Positions 26,454 to 37,655 of a stretch of DNA of 64,000 nt are shown here, one piece after another. The stretch is from contig NZ_CP065217.1 of assembly GCF_015767675.1 (NCBI RefSeq), positions 2,790,001 through 2,854,000 on the forward strand, in the 5' to 3' direction. A program made the position numbers and the translations under genes. Every line of letters begins with the position of its first letter. Within the stretch, counting starts at the first letter, position 1. The notes beneath the pieces were generated by a model that had not been told where the DNA came from, ran no database searches, and worked only from the letters and a program-made list of their open reading frames with translations. The stretch is from Vibrio navarrensis (GTDB taxonomy: Bacteria > Pseudomonadota > Gammaproteobacteria > Enterobacterales > Vibrionaceae).

Positions 26454-29174
26454 TTAATCGATGGTACGCTGAATCTCGATCGTTTCGAATACTTCGATCT
26501 GGTCGCCAACGCGAACATCGTTGTAGTTCTTAACGCCGATACCACACTCGTAGCCATTCTTAACTTCAGCAACGTCATCTTTAAAGCGACGTAGGGACTC
26601 AAGCTCACCTTCGTAAATAACCACGTTATCACGTAGTACGCGAATTGGTGCGTTACGCTTGATCAGGCCTTCTGTCACCATACAGCCAGCAATTGCGCCC
26701 AGTTTTGGTGACTTAAACACGTCACGAACTTCAGCTAGACCAATGATCTCTTGCTTGAATTCTGGAGCAAGCATACCGCTCATTGCTTGTTTCACTTCGT
26801 CAATCAGCTGATAGATGATTGAGTAGTAGCGTAGATCAACGCTTGCCGTTTCGATTGCACGACGTGCAGAGGCATCGGCACGAACGTTAAAGCCAAGAAT
26901 GATTGCGTTAGACGCTTCAGCCAAGACTGCGTCAGTTTCCGTGATACCGCCAACACCAGAGCCAACGATGTTCACTTTCACTTCTTCTGTTGAAAGTTTC
27001 GTCAGTGAATCTGCGATTGCTTCAACAGAGCCTTGTACGTCTGCTTTCAGTACGATGTTCAACTCAGCCACATCACCAGCCGTCATGTTAGAGAACATAT
27101 TCTCAAGTTTAGACTTCTGCTGACGAGCAAGTTTCACTTCACGGAACTTGCCTGCACGGTAGTTCGCAACTTCACGCGCTTTACGCTCATCACGAACAAC
27201 AGTAGCTTCATCACCCGCGGCTGGAACACCAGAAAGACCAAGAATTTCTACAGGAATTGATGGGCCCGCTTCGTTCACTTCATTGCCGATTTCATCACGC
27301 ATTGCACGCACGCGACCATATTCTTGGCCACATAGAACAATATCACCTTTGCGTAGCGTACCGGACTGCACCAGTACGGTAGCAACCGGACCGCGTCCTT
27401 TATCAAGACGAGATTCAACAACCACACCAGAAGCCATACCTTCTTTCACCGCTGTCAGCTCGAGAACTTCTGCTTGTAGAAGAATCGTTTCTAGCAACTG
27501 GTCGATGTTGGTACCTTGTTTCGCAGAGATGTGGACAAACATGTTTTCACCGCCCCACTCCTCAGGCATAACGCCGTATTGAGACAGCTCGTTCTTCACG
27601 TTGTCGGGATTCGCTTCTTCTTTATCGATCTTGTTCACGGCAACAATCAGAGGAACAGCTGCCGCTTTCGCGTGCTGAATCGCTTCCACAGTTTGTGGCA
27701 TTACGCCATCATCTGCCGCAACGACAAGGACAACGATATCCGTCGCTTGAGCACCACGAGCACGCATTGCGGTAAAGGCCGCGTGTCCAGGAGTATCTAG
27801 GAAGGTGATCATGCCGTTTGGTGTTTCTACGTGGTAGGCACCAATGTGCTGCGTAATACCACCCGCTTCACCAGAAGCAACGTGTGTACGACGAATATAG
27901 TCCAGCGTTGACGTCTTACCGTGGTCAACGTGACCCATGATAGTCACAACAGGCGCACGAGGTACGGATTCGAACTTGTCGTCACGATCCAACAGAACGG
28001 CCTCTTCGAGTTCGTTCTCTTTACGCAGAACGACTTTGTGGCCCATCTCCTCAGCAACCAGTTGCGCAGTTTCTTGGTCAATCACTTGGTTGATAGTCGC
28101 CATCGCGCCCATCTTCATCATAACCTTGATGACTTCAGTCGCTTTAACCGACATCTTGTTCGCCAACTCAGAGACAATGATAGTCTCGCCGACAACTACA
28201 TCGGATTTCGCCACAACTGCTGTTTTATCGAAACCATGTTGCATTGACTTCGGCTTAGACAGTTTGCCTTTACGTCCGCCTTTCCCGCCACGCTGAACGC
28301 GTGGACCACCACGCTCATCATCTTCACTTGCTTTGGTTGATGACTTGGTTTTTTTCTTCTTGCGACGAGCGGCTTCTTCTTGACGATCTGCTTCATCTTC
28401 GGCTTCACGTGCGTATTGTGAAGTCGTTACATGGTAATCTGTATCTTCCATATCACCCTTTTTCTCTTCTGCAGCAGACCAACGCTCTTTGTTCTTTTCA
28501 GCCAATTCGCGAGCTTCCTCAAGCTTGCGCTGACTTTCCTCTTCAGCCTTACGCTTAGCTTCTTCTTCCTGACGACGTTTTAGCTCTTCGGCCTCTTTTC
28601 GCGCTGCTTCTTGCTTAATTTTTTCTTCTGCATCACGTTTTGCTTTTTCTTCAGCAGCACGTTCCGCTTTCTCTTGTGCATCACGGTCAACCGATTTCTC
28701 AGCATCACGTTTTGCTTCGTCTGCGGCACGTTTTGCAGCTTCTTCTGCTTCACGTTTTGCCGCTTCTTCCGCATCACGCTTCGCTGCTTCCTCGGCTGCA
28801 CGTTTTGCTGCTTCTTCAGCTTCACGTTGCGCCGCTTCTTCAGCTTCGCGTTTTGCTTCGTCTTCGATTGTACTGCGTTTTACGTAGGTACGTTTCTTGC
28901 GCACTTCAACCTGAACATTCTTACTCTTACCGCCACCAGCGCTTACACTAAGCGTGCTGCGAGTTTTACGCTGTAAAGTCAAGCGAGTCGGAGCCGTGTC
29001 ACCTGACGTGTCACCGTGCTCTTTCTTCAGATGAGAGAGAAGCTTCTGCTTCTCTTCATCCGTCACATTATCTGTGCTCGCTTTTTTCATTCCAGCATCA
29101 GCAAGTTGCTCTAATAAGCGGTCAACTGGCGTACCAATTTCTTCACTCAGTGCTTTAACTGTAAGTTGTGTCAT
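26454..29174 (-). CDS. infB: Translation initiation factor IF-2
   Basis: This GTPase places initiator tRNA on the 30S subunit. It is 906 residues. The N-terminal IF2N domain ([20 protein letters not shown]) comes first. A long charged Ala/Glu/Lys/Arg segment (about residues 105-300) is built from eight-residue repeats. A second IF2N-like domain follows (about 325-400), then the G domain with GHVDHGKTS (about 414), DTPGHAAF and NKID. C-terminal domains II, III and C2 complete it. The start at 29174 matches the family. It follows nusA by 23 bp. Confidence 0.97.
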   Translation of the reverse strand: MTQLTVKALSEEIGTPVDRLLEQLADAGMKKASTDNVTDEEKQKLLSHLKKEHGDTSGDTAPTRLTLQRKTRSTLSVSAGGGKSKNVQVEVRKKRTYVKRSTIEDEAKREAEEAAQREAEEAAKRAAEEAAKRDAEEAAKREAEEAAKRAADEAKRDAEKSVDRDAQEKAERAAEEKAKRDAEEKIKQEAARKEAEELKRRQEEEAKRKAEEESQRKLEEARELAEKNKERWSAAEEKKGDMEDTDYHVTTSQYAREAEDEADRQEEAARRKKKKTKSSTKASEDDERGGPRVQRGGKGGRKGKLSKPKSMQHGFDKTAVVAKSDVVVGETIIVSELANKMSVKATEVIKVMMKMGAMATINQVIDQETAQLVAEEMGHKVVLRKENELEEAVLLDRDDKFESVPRAPVVTIMGHVDHGKTSTLDYIRRTHVASGEAGGITQHIGAYHVETPNGMITFLDTPGHAAFTAMRARGAQATDIVVLVVAADDGVMPQTVEAIQHAKAAAVPLIVAVNKIDKEEANPDNVKNELSQYGVMPEEWGGENMFVHISAKQGTNIDQLLETILLQAEVLELTAVKEGMASGVVVESRLDKGRGPVATVLVQSGTLRKGDIVLCGQEYGRVRAMRDEIGNEVNEAGPSIPVEILGLSGVPAAGDEATVVRDERKAREVANYRAGKFREVKLARQQKSKLENMFSNMTAGDVAELNIVLKADVQGSVEAIADSLTKLSTEEVKVNIVGSGVGGITETDAVLAEASNAIILGFNVRADASARRAIETASVDLRYYSIIYQLIDEVKQAMSGMLAPEFKQEIIGLAEVRDVFKSPKLGAIAGCMVTEGLIKRNAPIRVLRDNVVIYEGELESLRRFKDDVAEVKNGYECGIGVKNYNDVRVGDQIEVFETIEIQRTID
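28715..28858 (-). repeat. Six 24-bp repeats inside infB
   Basis: Six consecutive 24-bp units begin GCTTC(T/G)TC and encode eight-residue Ala/Glu/Lys/Arg blocks of IF-2. The third base varies between units, so the amino-acid pattern is maintained more than the DNA sequence. The length probably varies among strains without breaking the frame. Confidence 0.85.
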
Positions 29175-29197
29175 GCCGCTTTCTCCCCTTGCTGAAA

Positions 29198-30685
29198 TTA
29201 TGCTTCTTCTCCGAACCAACAGATGTTACGCGCAGCCATGATGAGTTCACCTGCTCGTGCTTCTGTTAGGCCTTCGATACCTTCTAAGTCATCAATACCC
29301 TGGTCAGCCAAATCTTCCAGTGTCGCAACACCTTTTGCTGCCAGTTTGAATGCCATTTCGCGTTCGAGCCCTTCAAGGCGAAGCAGATCTTCTGCTGGCT
29401 CTAGGCCTTCAAACGCTTCTTCCTGTGCCAATGCGATAGTGGTCAATGCATCTTTTGCACGGCTACGTAGCTCCTCAATCAGGTCTTCATCAAGGCCTTC
29501 AATATCGAGCAGCTCATTCACAGGAACGTAAGCAATCTCTTCAAGAGTAGAGAAGCCTTCTTCAACCAACAGTTGAGCGAAATCTTCTTCGACATCTAGA
29601 TATTTCATGAAGTTATTAATAGACGCTTGAGACTCTTCAGCATGCTTCTTCTGCAGATCTTCAACCGTCATGACGTTCAGTTCCCAACCTGTTAGTTGAG
29701 AAGCCAAACGAACGTTTTGACCGTTACGGCCGATCGCTTGTGCTAGGTTACCCGCTTCTACTGCGATGTCCATTGAGTGTGCATCCTCATCGACGATGAT
29801 AGATGCTACATCCGCTGGCGCCATCGCGTTGATCACGAATTGCGCTGGGTTATCATCCCAAAGAACGATGTCAATACGCTCACCGCAAAGTTCGCCGGAA
29901 ACCGCTTGAACACGAGCACCACGCATACCAACACAAGCGCCGACAGGGTCAATACGTCTGTCGTTCGTTTTAACAGCGATCTTAGCACGAGAGCCTGGGT
30001 CACGTGCAGCGCCTTTTAGTTCAATGATCTCTTCCGCAATTTCTGGCACTTCTACACGGAATAGCTCTGCCAGCATTTCTGGCTTTGAACGTGTGATAAA
30101 CAGTTGGAAGCCGCGAGCCTCTGGTGCAACCTTGTATAGTAGGCCACGAACACGGTCTCCTGGGCGGAAGTTTTCACGTGGTAGCTGATCATCACGAAGA
30201 ATCACCGCTTCGGCGTTGTTACCTAAATCCAGCACAACCGTTTCACGGTTTACTTTTTTCACAACACCCGTGATCAGATCACCTTCGTTGTCGATAAACT
30301 GCTCGACGATCTGTGCACGTTCAGCTTCACGTACTTTTTGCACGATCACTTGTTTTGCGGTTTGTGTGGTGATGCGGTCAAAAGTAACTGATTCAATCTT
30401 ATCTTCGATATAGTCACCGATTTCAACCGAATCATCGTCAAAGCTTGCCGCTTCAAACGAGATCTCTTTGGTTGGGTTTTCTACATTCTCTACCACTAGC
30501 CAACGGCGAAAAGTTTCGAATTCACCCGTTTTACGATCGATAGCAACACGAACATCAATTTCAATTTCGTATTTTTTCTTAGTTGATGTCGCCAGAGCAA
30601 TTTCTAGCGCTTCAAAGATACGCTCACGAGGTACCGCTTTTTCGTTGGATACCGCTTCTGCTACCGCTAAAATTTCTTTACTCAT
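29198..30685 (-). CDS. nusA: Transcription termination/antitermination factor NusA
   Basis: NusA binds RNA polymerase and modulates pausing, intrinsic termination and antitermination. It is 495 residues, as in E. coli. It has an N-terminal RNAP-binding domain (about 1-125), an S1 domain (about 135-200), two KH domains (about 230-345, with [12 protein letters not shown] and [12 protein letters not shown]), and two C-terminal acidic repeats (about 365-490) typical of gammaproteobacteria. It is the second gene after rimP. In E. coli NusA feeds back on its own operon leader; compare the hairpins at 31196-31267. Confidence 0.97.
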   Translation of the reverse strand: MSKEILAVAEAVSNEKAVPRERIFEALEIALATSTKKKYEIEIDVRVAIDRKTGEFETFRRWLVVENVENPTKEISFEAASFDDDSVEIGDYIEDKIESVTFDRITTQTAKQVIVQKVREAERAQIVEQFIDNEGDLITGVVKKVNRETVVLDLGNNAEAVILRDDQLPRENFRPGDRVRGLLYKVAPEARGFQLFITRSKPEMLAELFRVEVPEIAEEIIELKGAARDPGSRAKIAVKTNDRRIDPVGACVGMRGARVQAVSGELCGERIDIVLWDDNPAQFVINAMAPADVASIIVDEDAHSMDIAVEAGNLAQAIGRNGQNVRLASQLTGWELNVMTVEDLQKKHAEESQASINNFMKYLDVEEDFAQLLVEEGFSTLEEIAYVPVNELLDIEGLDEDLIEELRSRAKDALTTIALAQEEAFEGLEPAEDLLRLEGLEREMAFKLAAKGVATLEDLADQGIDDLEGIEGLTEARAGELIMAARNICWFGEEA

Positions 30686-30721
30686 TTAATTAGCCTCTAA
30701 GCTGAAAACTTTTTTAGGGAA

Positions 30722-31177
30722 CTAAAATTTAGGGATCAGGTTAGCTTTTGAAATATTGCTCAGGGCAAATTCTTCCTGCTGTCCATCAACGATAACCATG
30801 ATGGTTTCGCCATCCACACCCTGGATAACACCTTTCCATTTACGGCGGTTACTTGCAGCCATTTTCAAAACGATGCTGACCTCGTGACCAATAAAGTGCT
30901 CATAATGCGCTGGCTTAAAGAGCGGCCTGTCCAAACCTGGTGAAGAAACTTCCAAGTTGTAGGCCACAGTGATCGGATCTTCAACATCCAGCACAGCACT
31001 GACTTGACGGCTAACCTCGGCGCAATCTTCAACCGTAATTCCGTTTTCATGATCAATGTAAATACGTAATGTTGAGTGTTCACCCGCGCGGATAAACTCT
31101 AATCCAACGAGTTCATAGCCTGAAGCACCGACAGGCGCTTCAAGCATTTCAGTAAGTTGTCTCTCTAAACCAGTCAT
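30722..31177 (-). CDS. rimP: Ribosome maturation factor RimP
   Basis: RimP assists early 30S assembly. It is 151 residues. The N-terminal domain includes [18 protein letters not shown] and the [19 protein letters not shown] motif, and the SPGLDRPLF signature is at about residue 79. A C-terminal Sm-like domain follows. It is the first protein gene of rimP-nusA-infB-rbfA-truB. A hairpin followed by T7 lies only about 20 nt upstream of the ATG. Confidence 0.96.
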   Translation of the reverse strand: MTGLERQLTEMLEAPVGASGYELVGLEFIRAGEHSTLRIYIDHENGITVEDCAEVSRQVSAVLDVEDPITVAYNLEVSSPGLDRPLFKPAHYEHFIGHEVSIVLKMAASNRRKWKGVIQGVDGETIMVIVDGQQEEFALSNISKANLIPKF

Positions 31178-31195
31178 TTAAACCACTCCAGAAAC

Positions 31196-31215
31196 AAAAA
31201 AAGGGCTCAGAGCCC
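31196..31215 (-). terminator. Attenuator-like hairpin directly before rimP
   Basis: GGGCTCTGAGCCC followed by TTTTTTT on the minus strand lies about 20 nt upstream of the rimP start codon. It is in the leader, not after a gene, so it should act as a conditional terminator. A second imperfect stem (31235-31267) and the tRNA terminator (31271-31299) lie just upstream of it. Confidence 0.65.
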
Positions 31216-31234
31216 AATACTAAAACCAAGCAAC

Positions 31235-31267
31235 TATCTGATTTTCCTAAAAAAGGAAGATTCAGAT
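31235..31267 (-). other. Imperfect long stem in the rimP leader
   Basis: ATCTGATTTTCCT pairs with AGGAAGATTCAGAT (one bulged base) around an A-rich loop. It lies between the tRNA terminator and the rimP attenuator-like hairpin, and may be an alternative or anti-terminator fold. Confidence 0.4.
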
Positions 31268-31270
31268 AAC

Positions 31271-31299
31271 AAAAAACCCCGATTCAGTCGGGGTTTTTT
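31271..31299 (-). terminator. Terminator of the tRNA unit
   Basis: CCCCGA-TTCAG-TCGGGG is flanked by A6 and T6. It lies about 90 bp beyond the 3' end of tRNA-Met on the minus strand and is a textbook intrinsic terminator, symmetric enough to work both ways. Confidence 0.85.
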
Positions 31300-31390
31300 G
31301 TTGCTGGACCCTGAAATGTCAAGCGTCCGATAACGCTTAACAGTAGTGTGGTTAGCACTACGACAAACTTGTATAGCATCTCAAGGAGAT

Positions 31391-31467
<77 letters not shown>

Positions 31468-31523
31468 TCCGACTTGCTGTGCATTATACGCGCAACAGCA
31501 GTATTTACAAGTTTGTAAATCAA

Positions 31524-31607
31524 TGGTGCCGAGAGAGGGACTCGAACCCTCACACCATAGGCGCTAGCACCTCATGCTAGTGTGTCTACCAATTTCACCA
31601 TCTCGGC
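31524..31607 (-). tRNA. tRNA-Leu (GAG)
   Basis: This 84-nt class II tRNA has acceptor stem GCCGAGA / TCTCGGC, encoded CCA and a long variable arm. The anticodon loop ATGAGGT gives anticodon GAG, reading CUC and CUU. It lies between secG and initiator tRNA-Met, equivalent to leuU in E. coli. Confidence 0.97.
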
Positions 31608-31619
31608 AATCAAATCTGA

Positions 31620-31952
31620 TTAGTGAGGAATGTCGTCTGACTGAGCAGGCTTATCACTCACATTGTCCTGAACTTGTTCGATAACTTGACCCTGCGTTGG
31701 ATCAACCCATTGAGACTCGACTTTGTGCGTTGACATACGGCCAAGCAACAAGCTCACAACAAAAAATACGGTTGCTAAAATAGCAGTCGTTCTGGTTAGG
31801 AAGTTTCCTGAGCCGCTTGCACCAAACACGGTGTTTGACGCACCAGCACCGAATGAAGCTCCCATGTCTGCGCCTTTACCTTGCTGAATCAACACGAGGC
31901 CAATCACACCAAGCGCTGCCAACAGGTAAATCACAAGTAGAACTGTAAACAT
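31620..31952 (-). CDS. secG: Preprotein translocase subunit SecG
   Basis: SecG is the small subunit of the SecYEG channel and stimulates preprotein export. It is 110 residues with two membrane helices (about 2-22 and 52-72) around a Gly-rich loop (QQGKGADMGASFGAGASNT), the family hallmark. The tail is polar. It lies upstream of the tRNA genes and downstream of glmM as in E. coli. Confidence 0.96.
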   Translation of the reverse strand: MFTVLLVIYLLAALGVIGLVLIQQGKGADMGASFGAGASNTVFGASGSGNFLTRTTAILATVFFVVSLLLGRMSTHKVESQWVDPTQGQVIEQVQDNVSDKPAQSDDIPH

Positions 31953-32158
31953 TTTTCCACCTATGTTCCGATTTGTTGAGCCAGCGCCGTTTTTTGGCTC
32001 TAGAAACAGAGCATTAAAACAAGGCTAGCGTCCTCCTAACTGAAGGCCGAGCAATACTATCGAAAGCATGCTGTGCTGACAAGCGAAAATTAAGAAAAAA
32101 TCCTCACTCAAGCATTAAGCGGTCAAAAAAGGGACAAATCGGAGGTTTTGCTACTAAA

Positions 32159-32180
32159 AGAGCCATCCATTGATGGCTCT
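32159..32180 (-). terminator. Terminator of glmM
   Basis: A perfect 9-bp stem AGAGCCATC / GATGGCTCT with loop CATT lies 20 bp after the glmM stop codon. A short TTTT follows on the minus strand. Confidence 0.75.
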
Positions 32181-32200
32181 GAGATAAGGTGCACCGGCCG

Positions 32201-33541
32201 CTAGCAGCTCGCTTTTACTGCATCGGCGATTTTAAGAGCGCTCTGAGTAACCAGTTCTGCATCTTCACCTTCCACCATCACGCGCAGCAGCGGTTCAGTT
32301 CCAGATTTACGCAACAGTACTCGGCCTTTGCTGCCAAGTACATTTTCCACTTCCGTCACCGCCTGCTTAACGGCATCGGCTTCGAGCGGATTACTGTCGC
32401 CAGAAAAACGTACGTTTTCCAGTACTTGAGGGTAAAGTGTCATCCCTTGCGACAGGTCATGCAAGGTCATTGAGCTACCGACAACTGAAGCTAACACTTG
32501 TAACGCCGCCACAATCGCATCTCCCGTGGTGACTTTATCGAGCAAAATGATATGACCTGAATTTTCTGCTCCGATTTTCCAGCCTTTTTCCAAAAGCTTT
32601 TCCATCACATAGCGGTCACCCACTGCGGCGCGAACAAAGGGAATACCTAACTGTTTAAGCCCATTTTCCATGCCAAGGTTGGTCATCAATGTCCCAACCA
32701 CTCCACCTTTCAATTCGCCACGACGTAAAGCATCACGGGCAATGATGTACGCAATTTGATCGCCATCGACCTTATTGCCAAGATGATCGACCATAATAAT
32801 GCGGTCACCGTCACCGTCAAACGCCAAACCTAAGTCGGCATTTTCTTCTACTACGCGCTTTTGTAATGCACGCACATCGGTTGCGCCTACTTCGTGGTTG
32901 ATGTTAATGCCATTCGGTTCAACACCCATTGCTATGACGTCAGCACCCAGCTCAGAAAAGACACTAGGTGCAATGTGGTACGTGGCACCATTGGCACAAT
33001 CGACCACAATTTTGAGCCCTGAAAGGTTCAATGCAGAGGGAAAAGTACCTTTACAAAACTCGATGTATCGGCCTGCGGCGTCATTTAAACGCGTCGCTTT
33101 ACCGAGAGCCGCAGATTCAACACATTCGATCTCTTTGTCTAGCTCTGCTTCAATCGCCAATTCCACTTCATCGGGTAATTTGGTCCCTTCGGAAGAGAAG
33201 AACTTAATGCCATTGTCGTAGTACGGGTTATGTGATGCCGAGATCACGATCCCCGCCTCTGCTCGAAAAGTTTGCGTTAAATACGCCACCGCTGGCGTTG
33301 GCATCGGGCCAGTGAACGTGGCTTTTAAACCTGCCGCCGCTAAGCCAGCCTCAAGAGCCGACTCCAGCATATAACCAGAAATACGCGTATCTTTGCCAAT
33401 AATCACTTTTTTTGTGCCCTGTTTGGCGAGGACACGACCCGCCGCCCAGCCAAGTTTTAGTACAAAGTCCGGAGTGATTGGGTACTGCCCAACTTTTCCA
33501 CGCACACCATCAGTACCAAAGTAACGTCTTTTTTCTGACAT
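32201..33541 (-). CDS. glmM: Phosphoglucosamine mutase
   Basis: GlmM converts glucosamine-6-phosphate to glucosamine-1-phosphate for peptidoglycan and LPS synthesis. It is 446 residues. The phosphoserine loop is [19 protein letters not shown] (serine near residue 102), the metal loop is [11 protein letters not shown] (about 240-250) and the C-terminal phosphate-binding [12 protein letters not shown] is present. It lies 27 bp downstream of folP, the conserved ftsH-folP-glmM arrangement. Confidence 0.97.
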   Translation of the reverse strand: MSEKRRYFGTDGVRGKVGQYPITPDFVLKLGWAAGRVLAKQGTKKVIIGKDTRISGYMLESALEAGLAAAGLKATFTGPMPTPAVAYLTQTFRAEAGIVISASHNPYYDNGIKFFSSEGTKLPDEVELAIEAELDKEIECVESAALGKATRLNDAAGRYIEFCKGTFPSALNLSGLKIVVDCANGATYHIAPSVFSELGADVIAMGVEPNGININHEVGATDVRALQKRVVEENADLGLAFDGDGDRIIMVDHLGNKVDGDQIAYIIARDALRRGELKGGVVGTLMTNLGMENGLKQLGIPFVRAAVGDRYVMEKLLEKGWKIGAENSGHIILLDKVTTGDAIVAALQVLASVVGSSMTLHDLSQGMTLYPQVLENVRFSGDSNPLEADAVKQAVTEVENVLGSKGRVLLRKSGTEPLLRVMVEGEDAELVTQSALKIADAVKASC

Positions 33542-33568
33542 AGTTTTCCCTTTATTTTTCTTCTCGGC

Positions 33569-34399
33569 TCAGTGGTTGCTTTCCATCATCTGGATGATTT
33601 TCATCGCTTCAACCGTCTCTTCAACGTCATGGACGCGAATAATCTGAGCCCCTTTCAAAGCAGCAATGGTGGCACATGTTACACTAGCGACCATGCAATC
33701 GGCAGGCTTTTTGTCCAACAATTTAAAGATCATCGATTTGCGCGACATCCCAGCCAGTAGTGGCAAACCAAATTGGTGGAAGGATTCGAGATGCGCGAGA
33801 AGGTGATAGTTGTGTTCGATCGTTTTCCCAAAGCCAAAGCCAGGATCCAAAATCAGCAACTCTTTTGCTATCCCCGCTTGTTCGCACACTTTAACTCTTT
33901 CCCTCAGGAACTCACCGACTTCTTGCAGCACGTCTTGATAGTTAGGACTATGTTGCATAATTCGAGGCTGACCTTGCATATGCATTAAGCAAATGGGAAC
34001 TTGTGCTTTGGCGGCAATTTCCAGTGCACCTGGCTCTTGCAATGCGCGAATGTCATTAATCAGATCAGCGCCTGCCTCAATGGCTTGGCGCATCACTTCC
34101 GCTTTACTGGTATCTACTGATATCCAGACATCAGAATTTGCTCGGATCGCTTTAACCACAGGAATCACTCGAGTGAGTTCTTCTTCTAGTGACACTTCCG
34201 GCGCTCCGGGGCGAGTCGATTCACCACCAATATCAATGATGGTTGCACCCGCTTGGGTCAATTTCTCTGCTTGGCGAAGTGCAGCATCTAAGTGTGTAAA
34301 TTGCCCACCATCAGAAAAAGAGTCTGGCGTGACGTTGAGAATACCCATTATTTTTGGGGTAGAAAGGTCAAGTTGTTTTTTATCAGAACGTAAAATCAT
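33569..34399 (-). CDS. folP: Dihydropteroate synthase
   Basis: FolP condenses p-aminobenzoate with dihydropterin pyrophosphate in folate synthesis and is the sulfonamide target. It is 276 residues, a TIM barrel. The signatures GILNVTPDSFSDGG (about 18-31), DIGGESTRPGA (about 57-67), NDI and DPGFGFGKT are intact. It lies between ftsH and glmM; a terminator precedes it at 34413-34434. Confidence 0.97.
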   Translation of the reverse strand: MILRSDKKQLDLSTPKIMGILNVTPDSFSDGGQFTHLDAALRQAEKLTQAGATIIDIGGESTRPGAPEVSLEEELTRVIPVVKAIRANSDVWISVDTSKAEVMRQAIEAGADLINDIRALQEPGALEIAAKAQVPICLMHMQGQPRIMQHSPNYQDVLQEVGEFLRERVKVCEQAGIAKELLILDPGFGFGKTIEHNYHLLAHLESFHQFGLPLLAGMSRKSMIFKLLDKKPADCMVASVTCATIAALKGAQIIRVHDVEETVEAMKIIQMMESNH

Positions 34400-34412
34400 A
34401 GCAATAAATACA

Positions 34413-34434
34413 AAAACCCCGAGTTTCCTCGGGG
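34413..34434 (-). terminator. Terminator between ftsH and folP
   Basis: The stem CCCCGAG / CTCGGGG with loop TTTC is followed on the minus strand by TTTTTG. It lies 20 bp beyond the ftsH stop and just before the folP start, so folP-glmM expression needs read-through or its own promoter. Confidence 0.8.
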
Positions 34435-34454
34435 CTTTCCTTCATAGTTAACCG

Positions 34455-36413
34455 TTATTCTGCATCTTTTTTATCTGCAGCCTCAACCGTTGATTCATCA
34501 ACTTGCTCAGGTTTTTCGACTTTTGCTTCCGCATTTGCTTCTGGCGCAGCTGGTTTCTCAGGCTGCGAATTTTGCACGTGATCCGCCCATCCAGCAGGAT
34601 CTCGAATCACTTCTTTACGCGCCATAAGATCATCAATCTGGCCAGCATCGATCGTTTCATACTTCATCAATGCATCTTTCATTGCATGCATGATGTCCAT
34701 ATTATCGATCAGGATTTGTCTCGCACGCTCGTAGTTACGGTCGATCAACTTACGTACTTCATCATCGATGAGTTTTGCGGTGTCATCAGACATGTGTTTT
34801 GTCTGTGTCACGCTGCGTCCTAAGAAAACTTCACCCTCATCTTCGGCATAAAGCATCGGTCCAAGCTTTTCAGAGAAGCCCCACTGAGTGACCATTTTAC
34901 GCGCTATGTCTGTGGCGCGTTCAATGTCATTAGATGCACCAGTAGACACTTTCTCTGCGCCATAAATCAGCTCTTCAGCCAAACGACCACCATACAGACT
35001 AGAGATCATCGACTCGAGGTGCTGACGAGACATACTGACACGATCCTGTTCTGGCAAGTACATAGTCACACCCAGTGCACGACCACGCGGAATGATCGAG
35101 ACTTTGTAAACCGGATCATGCTCAGGCACCAAACGGCCAACAATTGCATGGCCTGCTTCGTGATAAGCAGTCGATTCTTTGGTTTCTTCCGACATCACCA
35201 TAGAGCGGCGCTCTGCACCCATCATGATTTTGTCTTTTGCCAGCTCGAATTCAACCATAGAAACGTTACGTTTGTTACCTCTGGCCGCAAACAGAGCCGC
35301 TTCGTTGACCAAGTTGGCCAAATCAGCACCTGAGAAGCCAGGAGTACCACGCGCAATCAATGAAGGCTCAACATCACCCGCAAGCGGTACTTTGCGCATG
35401 TGCACTTTGAGAATTTGCTCACGGCCACGTACATCTGGCAGGCCAACTACAACCTGACGGTCGAAACGGCCAGGACGCAACAAGGCAGGATCTAGTACAT
35501 CTGGACGGTTAGTCGCAGCAATGACGATGATGCCTTCGTTGCCTTCAAAGCCATCCATTTCCACCAACATTTGGTTCAACGTTTGTTCGCGTTCATCGTG
35601 ACCACCACCAACACCAGCACCACGTTGGCGACCAACCGCATCGATTTCGTCAATAAAAATGATACATGGAGACGCTTTTTTCGCTTGCTCAAACATATCG
35701 CGAACACGAGAAGCACCGACACCAACAAACATCTCAACGAAATCAGAACCAGAGATAGTAAAGAACGGTACTTTCGCTTCACCAGCAATCGCTTTAGCTA
35801 ACAACGTCTTACCCGTACCTGGAGGACCGACCATCAAAACGCCCGTCGGAATCTTACCACCGAGCTTCTGGAAACGGCTGGGATCGCGCAGATAATCGAC
35901 AAGCTCTTTTACGTCCTCTTTGGCTTCATCACAGCCAGCCACATCTCCGAATGTCGTTTTGATTTGCTCTTCGCTCATCATGCGCGCTTTGCTCTTGCCG
36001 AATGACATGGCGCCTTTGCCGCCGCCACCTTGCATCTGACGCATGAAGAAAATCCATACGCCAATCAGAAGGATCATTGGGAACCAAGATATAAAGATGG
36101 TACCAAGTAGACTCTGCTCTTCTGGAGGCGTGCCTTGCACTTTCACATTTTGGTTAATCAGGTCATCAAGTAGCTTTTGATCGTACACAGGCATATAAGT
36201 GACGAACTTCGCACCTCCGCCTCGGCGAACAAAACTAATTTCACCATTATTAAAGGTTGCTTCCTGAATCTGGCCTTGGCCAACTTCCTGTACAAATGTG
36301 GTGTAATCAACTGCTCTGCCGTTACTTTCACCAGGGCCAAAGCTCTGAAATACCGACATTAAAACCACAGCGATAACCAGCCACAGAATTAGATTTTTTG
36401 CCATGTCACTCAA
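34455..36413 (-). CDS. ftsH: ATP-dependent zinc metalloprotease FtsH
   Basis: FtsH is a hexameric membrane AAA+ protease that degrades LpxC, sigma-32 and unassembled membrane proteins. It is 652 residues. Helix 1 is at about 5-23, a periplasmic domain follows, helix 2 is at about 98-119, and Walker A GPPGTGKT is at about 195. Walker [10 protein letters not shown], the second region of homology, and the zinc site HEAGH (about 417) are present. The tail is rich in Ala/Glu/Lys. The start is a TTG (36413) with AGAGG eight bases upstream; the ATG three codons later is the alternative used in E. coli. Confidence 0.97.
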   Translation of the reverse strand: MSDMAKNLILWLVIAVVLMSVFQSFGPGESNGRAVDYTTFVQEVGQGQIQEATFNNGEISFVRRGGGAKFVTYMPVYDQKLLDDLINQNVKVQGTPPEEQSLLGTIFISWFPMILLIGVWIFFMRQMQGGGGKGAMSFGKSKARMMSEEQIKTTFGDVAGCDEAKEDVKELVDYLRDPSRFQKLGGKIPTGVLMVGPPGTGKTLLAKAIAGEAKVPFFTISGSDFVEMFVGVGASRVRDMFEQAKKASPCIIFIDEIDAVGRQRGAGVGGGHDEREQTLNQMLVEMDGFEGNEGIIVIAATNRPDVLDPALLRPGRFDRQVVVGLPDVRGREQILKVHMRKVPLAGDVEPSLIARGTPGFSGADLANLVNEAALFAARGNKRNVSMVEFELAKDKIMMGAERRSMVMSEETKESTAYHEAGHAIVGRLVPEHDPVYKVSIIPRGRALGVTMYLPEQDRVSMSRQHLESMISSLYGGRLAEELIYGAEKVSTGASNDIERATDIARKMVTQWGFSEKLGPMLYAEDEGEVFLGRSVTQTKHMSDDTAKLIDDEVRKLIDRNYERARQILIDNMDIMHAMKDALMKYETIDAGQIDDLMARKEVIRDPAGWADHVQNSQPEKPAAPEANAEAKVEKPEQVDESTVEAADKKDAE

Positions 36414-36512
36414 GGTGTCAGCCTCTCGATAACTAATTGTAATTAAAGGTAGGGTACTACAGTTTGTAACCTGTATCTATAGTGTTAACTTTGCCCAGCT
36501 TGAGCTAAATAG

Positions 36513-37142
36513 TTAACCTTTGTAACCAGTGGCTACAACAAAGACTTCGCGTGAACGCGCTCGCGATGACTCTGGTTTTCTGATTTTTACGACCTTAAAC
36601 ATGTCGCGAACGTTTTTAACGTATTCATCAAAGCCTTCCCCCTGGAAAACCTTGACCACAAAGCTACCATTAGGCGCCAGAACTTGTCGACACATATCTA
36701 AAGCTAATTCAACCAAGTACATAGCACGTGGCTGATCAACCGAGTTATTGCCCGCAATATTTGGTGCCATATCTGACATGACTACGTCCACCATCGAAGG
36801 TTGTATTCGCTCTAAAAGCGCTTCTAGTACAGCATCATCGCGAAAATCACCTTGTAAGAAGCTAACGCCCGCAATCGGATCCATGGGTAACAAATCACAA
36901 GCAATCACTTGCCCTTGTTCACCGAGAATCTTAGCCGCATACTGAGACCACCCACCAGGTGCAGCTCCTAGATCGACCACAGTCATACCTGGTTTCAACA
37001 ACTTATCTTTCGTTTGAATCTCTTCAATTTTGAAGTAAGCACGGGAACGATAGCCTTTTTTTCTGGCCTCATTTGCATACTTATCATCAAAATGCTCTTT
37101 TAACCAACGACCAGAACTGGCCGAATGTTTCTGTTTACTCAT
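36513..37142 (-). CDS. rlmE: 23S rRNA 2'-O-ribose U2552 methyltransferase RlmE
   Basis: RlmE (FtsJ/RrmJ) methylates U2552 in the 50S A-loop. It is 209 residues. The Rossmann-fold SAM motif [15 protein letters not shown] is at about residues 55-69, and the catalytic K-D-K-E set is present (SDMAPNIAG aspartate; [10 protein letters not shown] lysine). It is upstream of ftsH (99-bp gap) and divergent from yhbY, as in E. coli. Confidence 0.97.
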   Translation of the reverse strand: MSKQKHSASSGRWLKEHFDDKYANEARKKGYRSRAYFKIEEIQTKDKLLKPGMTVVDLGAAPGGWSQYAAKILGEQGQVIACDLLPMDPIAGVSFLQGDFRDDAVLEALLERIQPSMVDVVMSDMAPNIAGNNSVDQPRAMYLVELALDMCRQVLAPNGSFVVKVFQGEGFDEYVKNVRDMFKVVKIRKPESSRARSREVFVVATGYKG

Positions 37143-37280
37143 TCTAATCTCAACGAAGCTGTTTGCAGACCTATTACTTTGATAGGCAGACTCTATCGCT
37201 CAATAAATTATAGTCTTCAGCAATAGATGGCGCTAAAATAGGTTTTTTCAACCCTTAGTTTAAATAAAAATGGCGGCGGA

Positions 37281-37577
37281 ATGAACCTAAGCACCAAACA
37301 AAAGCAGCACCTAAAAGGCCTAGCTCACAGTTTAAAACCTGTTGTGCTCATGGGCGCAAATGGACTTACAGAAGCCGTGCTTGCCGAAATCGAAATTGCA
37401 CTTAATTCTCACGAACTGATCAAAGTTAAAATTGCTTCTGAAGATCGAGAAACTAAGCTGCTGATTGTCGATGCGATTGTTCGTGAAACTGGCGCGGAGA
37501 AAGTACAAGTGATTGGTAAAACTTTGGTACTTTTCCGTCAATCGGAACAACGTAAAATTGAACTTCCACGTAAGTAA
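37281..37577 (+). CDS. yhbY: Ribosome assembly RNA-binding protein YhbY
   Basis: This CRM-domain (CRS1-YhbY) protein associates with pre-50S particles. It is 98 residues, the standard length. The GANGLTEAVLAEIEIALNSH segment and the GxxG-type loop VLMGANG are visible. It is divergent from rlmE and convergent with greA, with a shared bidirectional terminator. Confidence 0.96.
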   Translation: MNLSTKQKQHLKGLAHSLKPVVLMGANGLTEAVLAEIEIALNSHELIKVKIASEDRETKLLIVDAIVRETGAEKVQVIGKTLVLFRQSEQRKIELPRK

Positions 37578-37608
37578 TGACGATATTTACGTAGGAAACG
37601 AACAAAAG

Positions 37609-37633
37609 AAAGGTCGCGCAGTGCGACCTTTTT
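37609..37633. terminator. Bidirectional terminator yhbY / greA
   Basis: AAAGGTCGC-GCAGT-GCGACCTTT has A and T tracts on either side, so it can stop both convergent transcripts. It lies 32 bp after yhbY and 23 bp after greA. Confidence 0.85.
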
Positions 37634-37655
37634 CGTCATTTTAGTTATCAAACGC

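Noticed and set aside
28715..28858. Regular repeats that might suggest a CRISPR array
   Set aside because: There are no unique spacers; the units are contiguous and encode the charged linker of IF-2.
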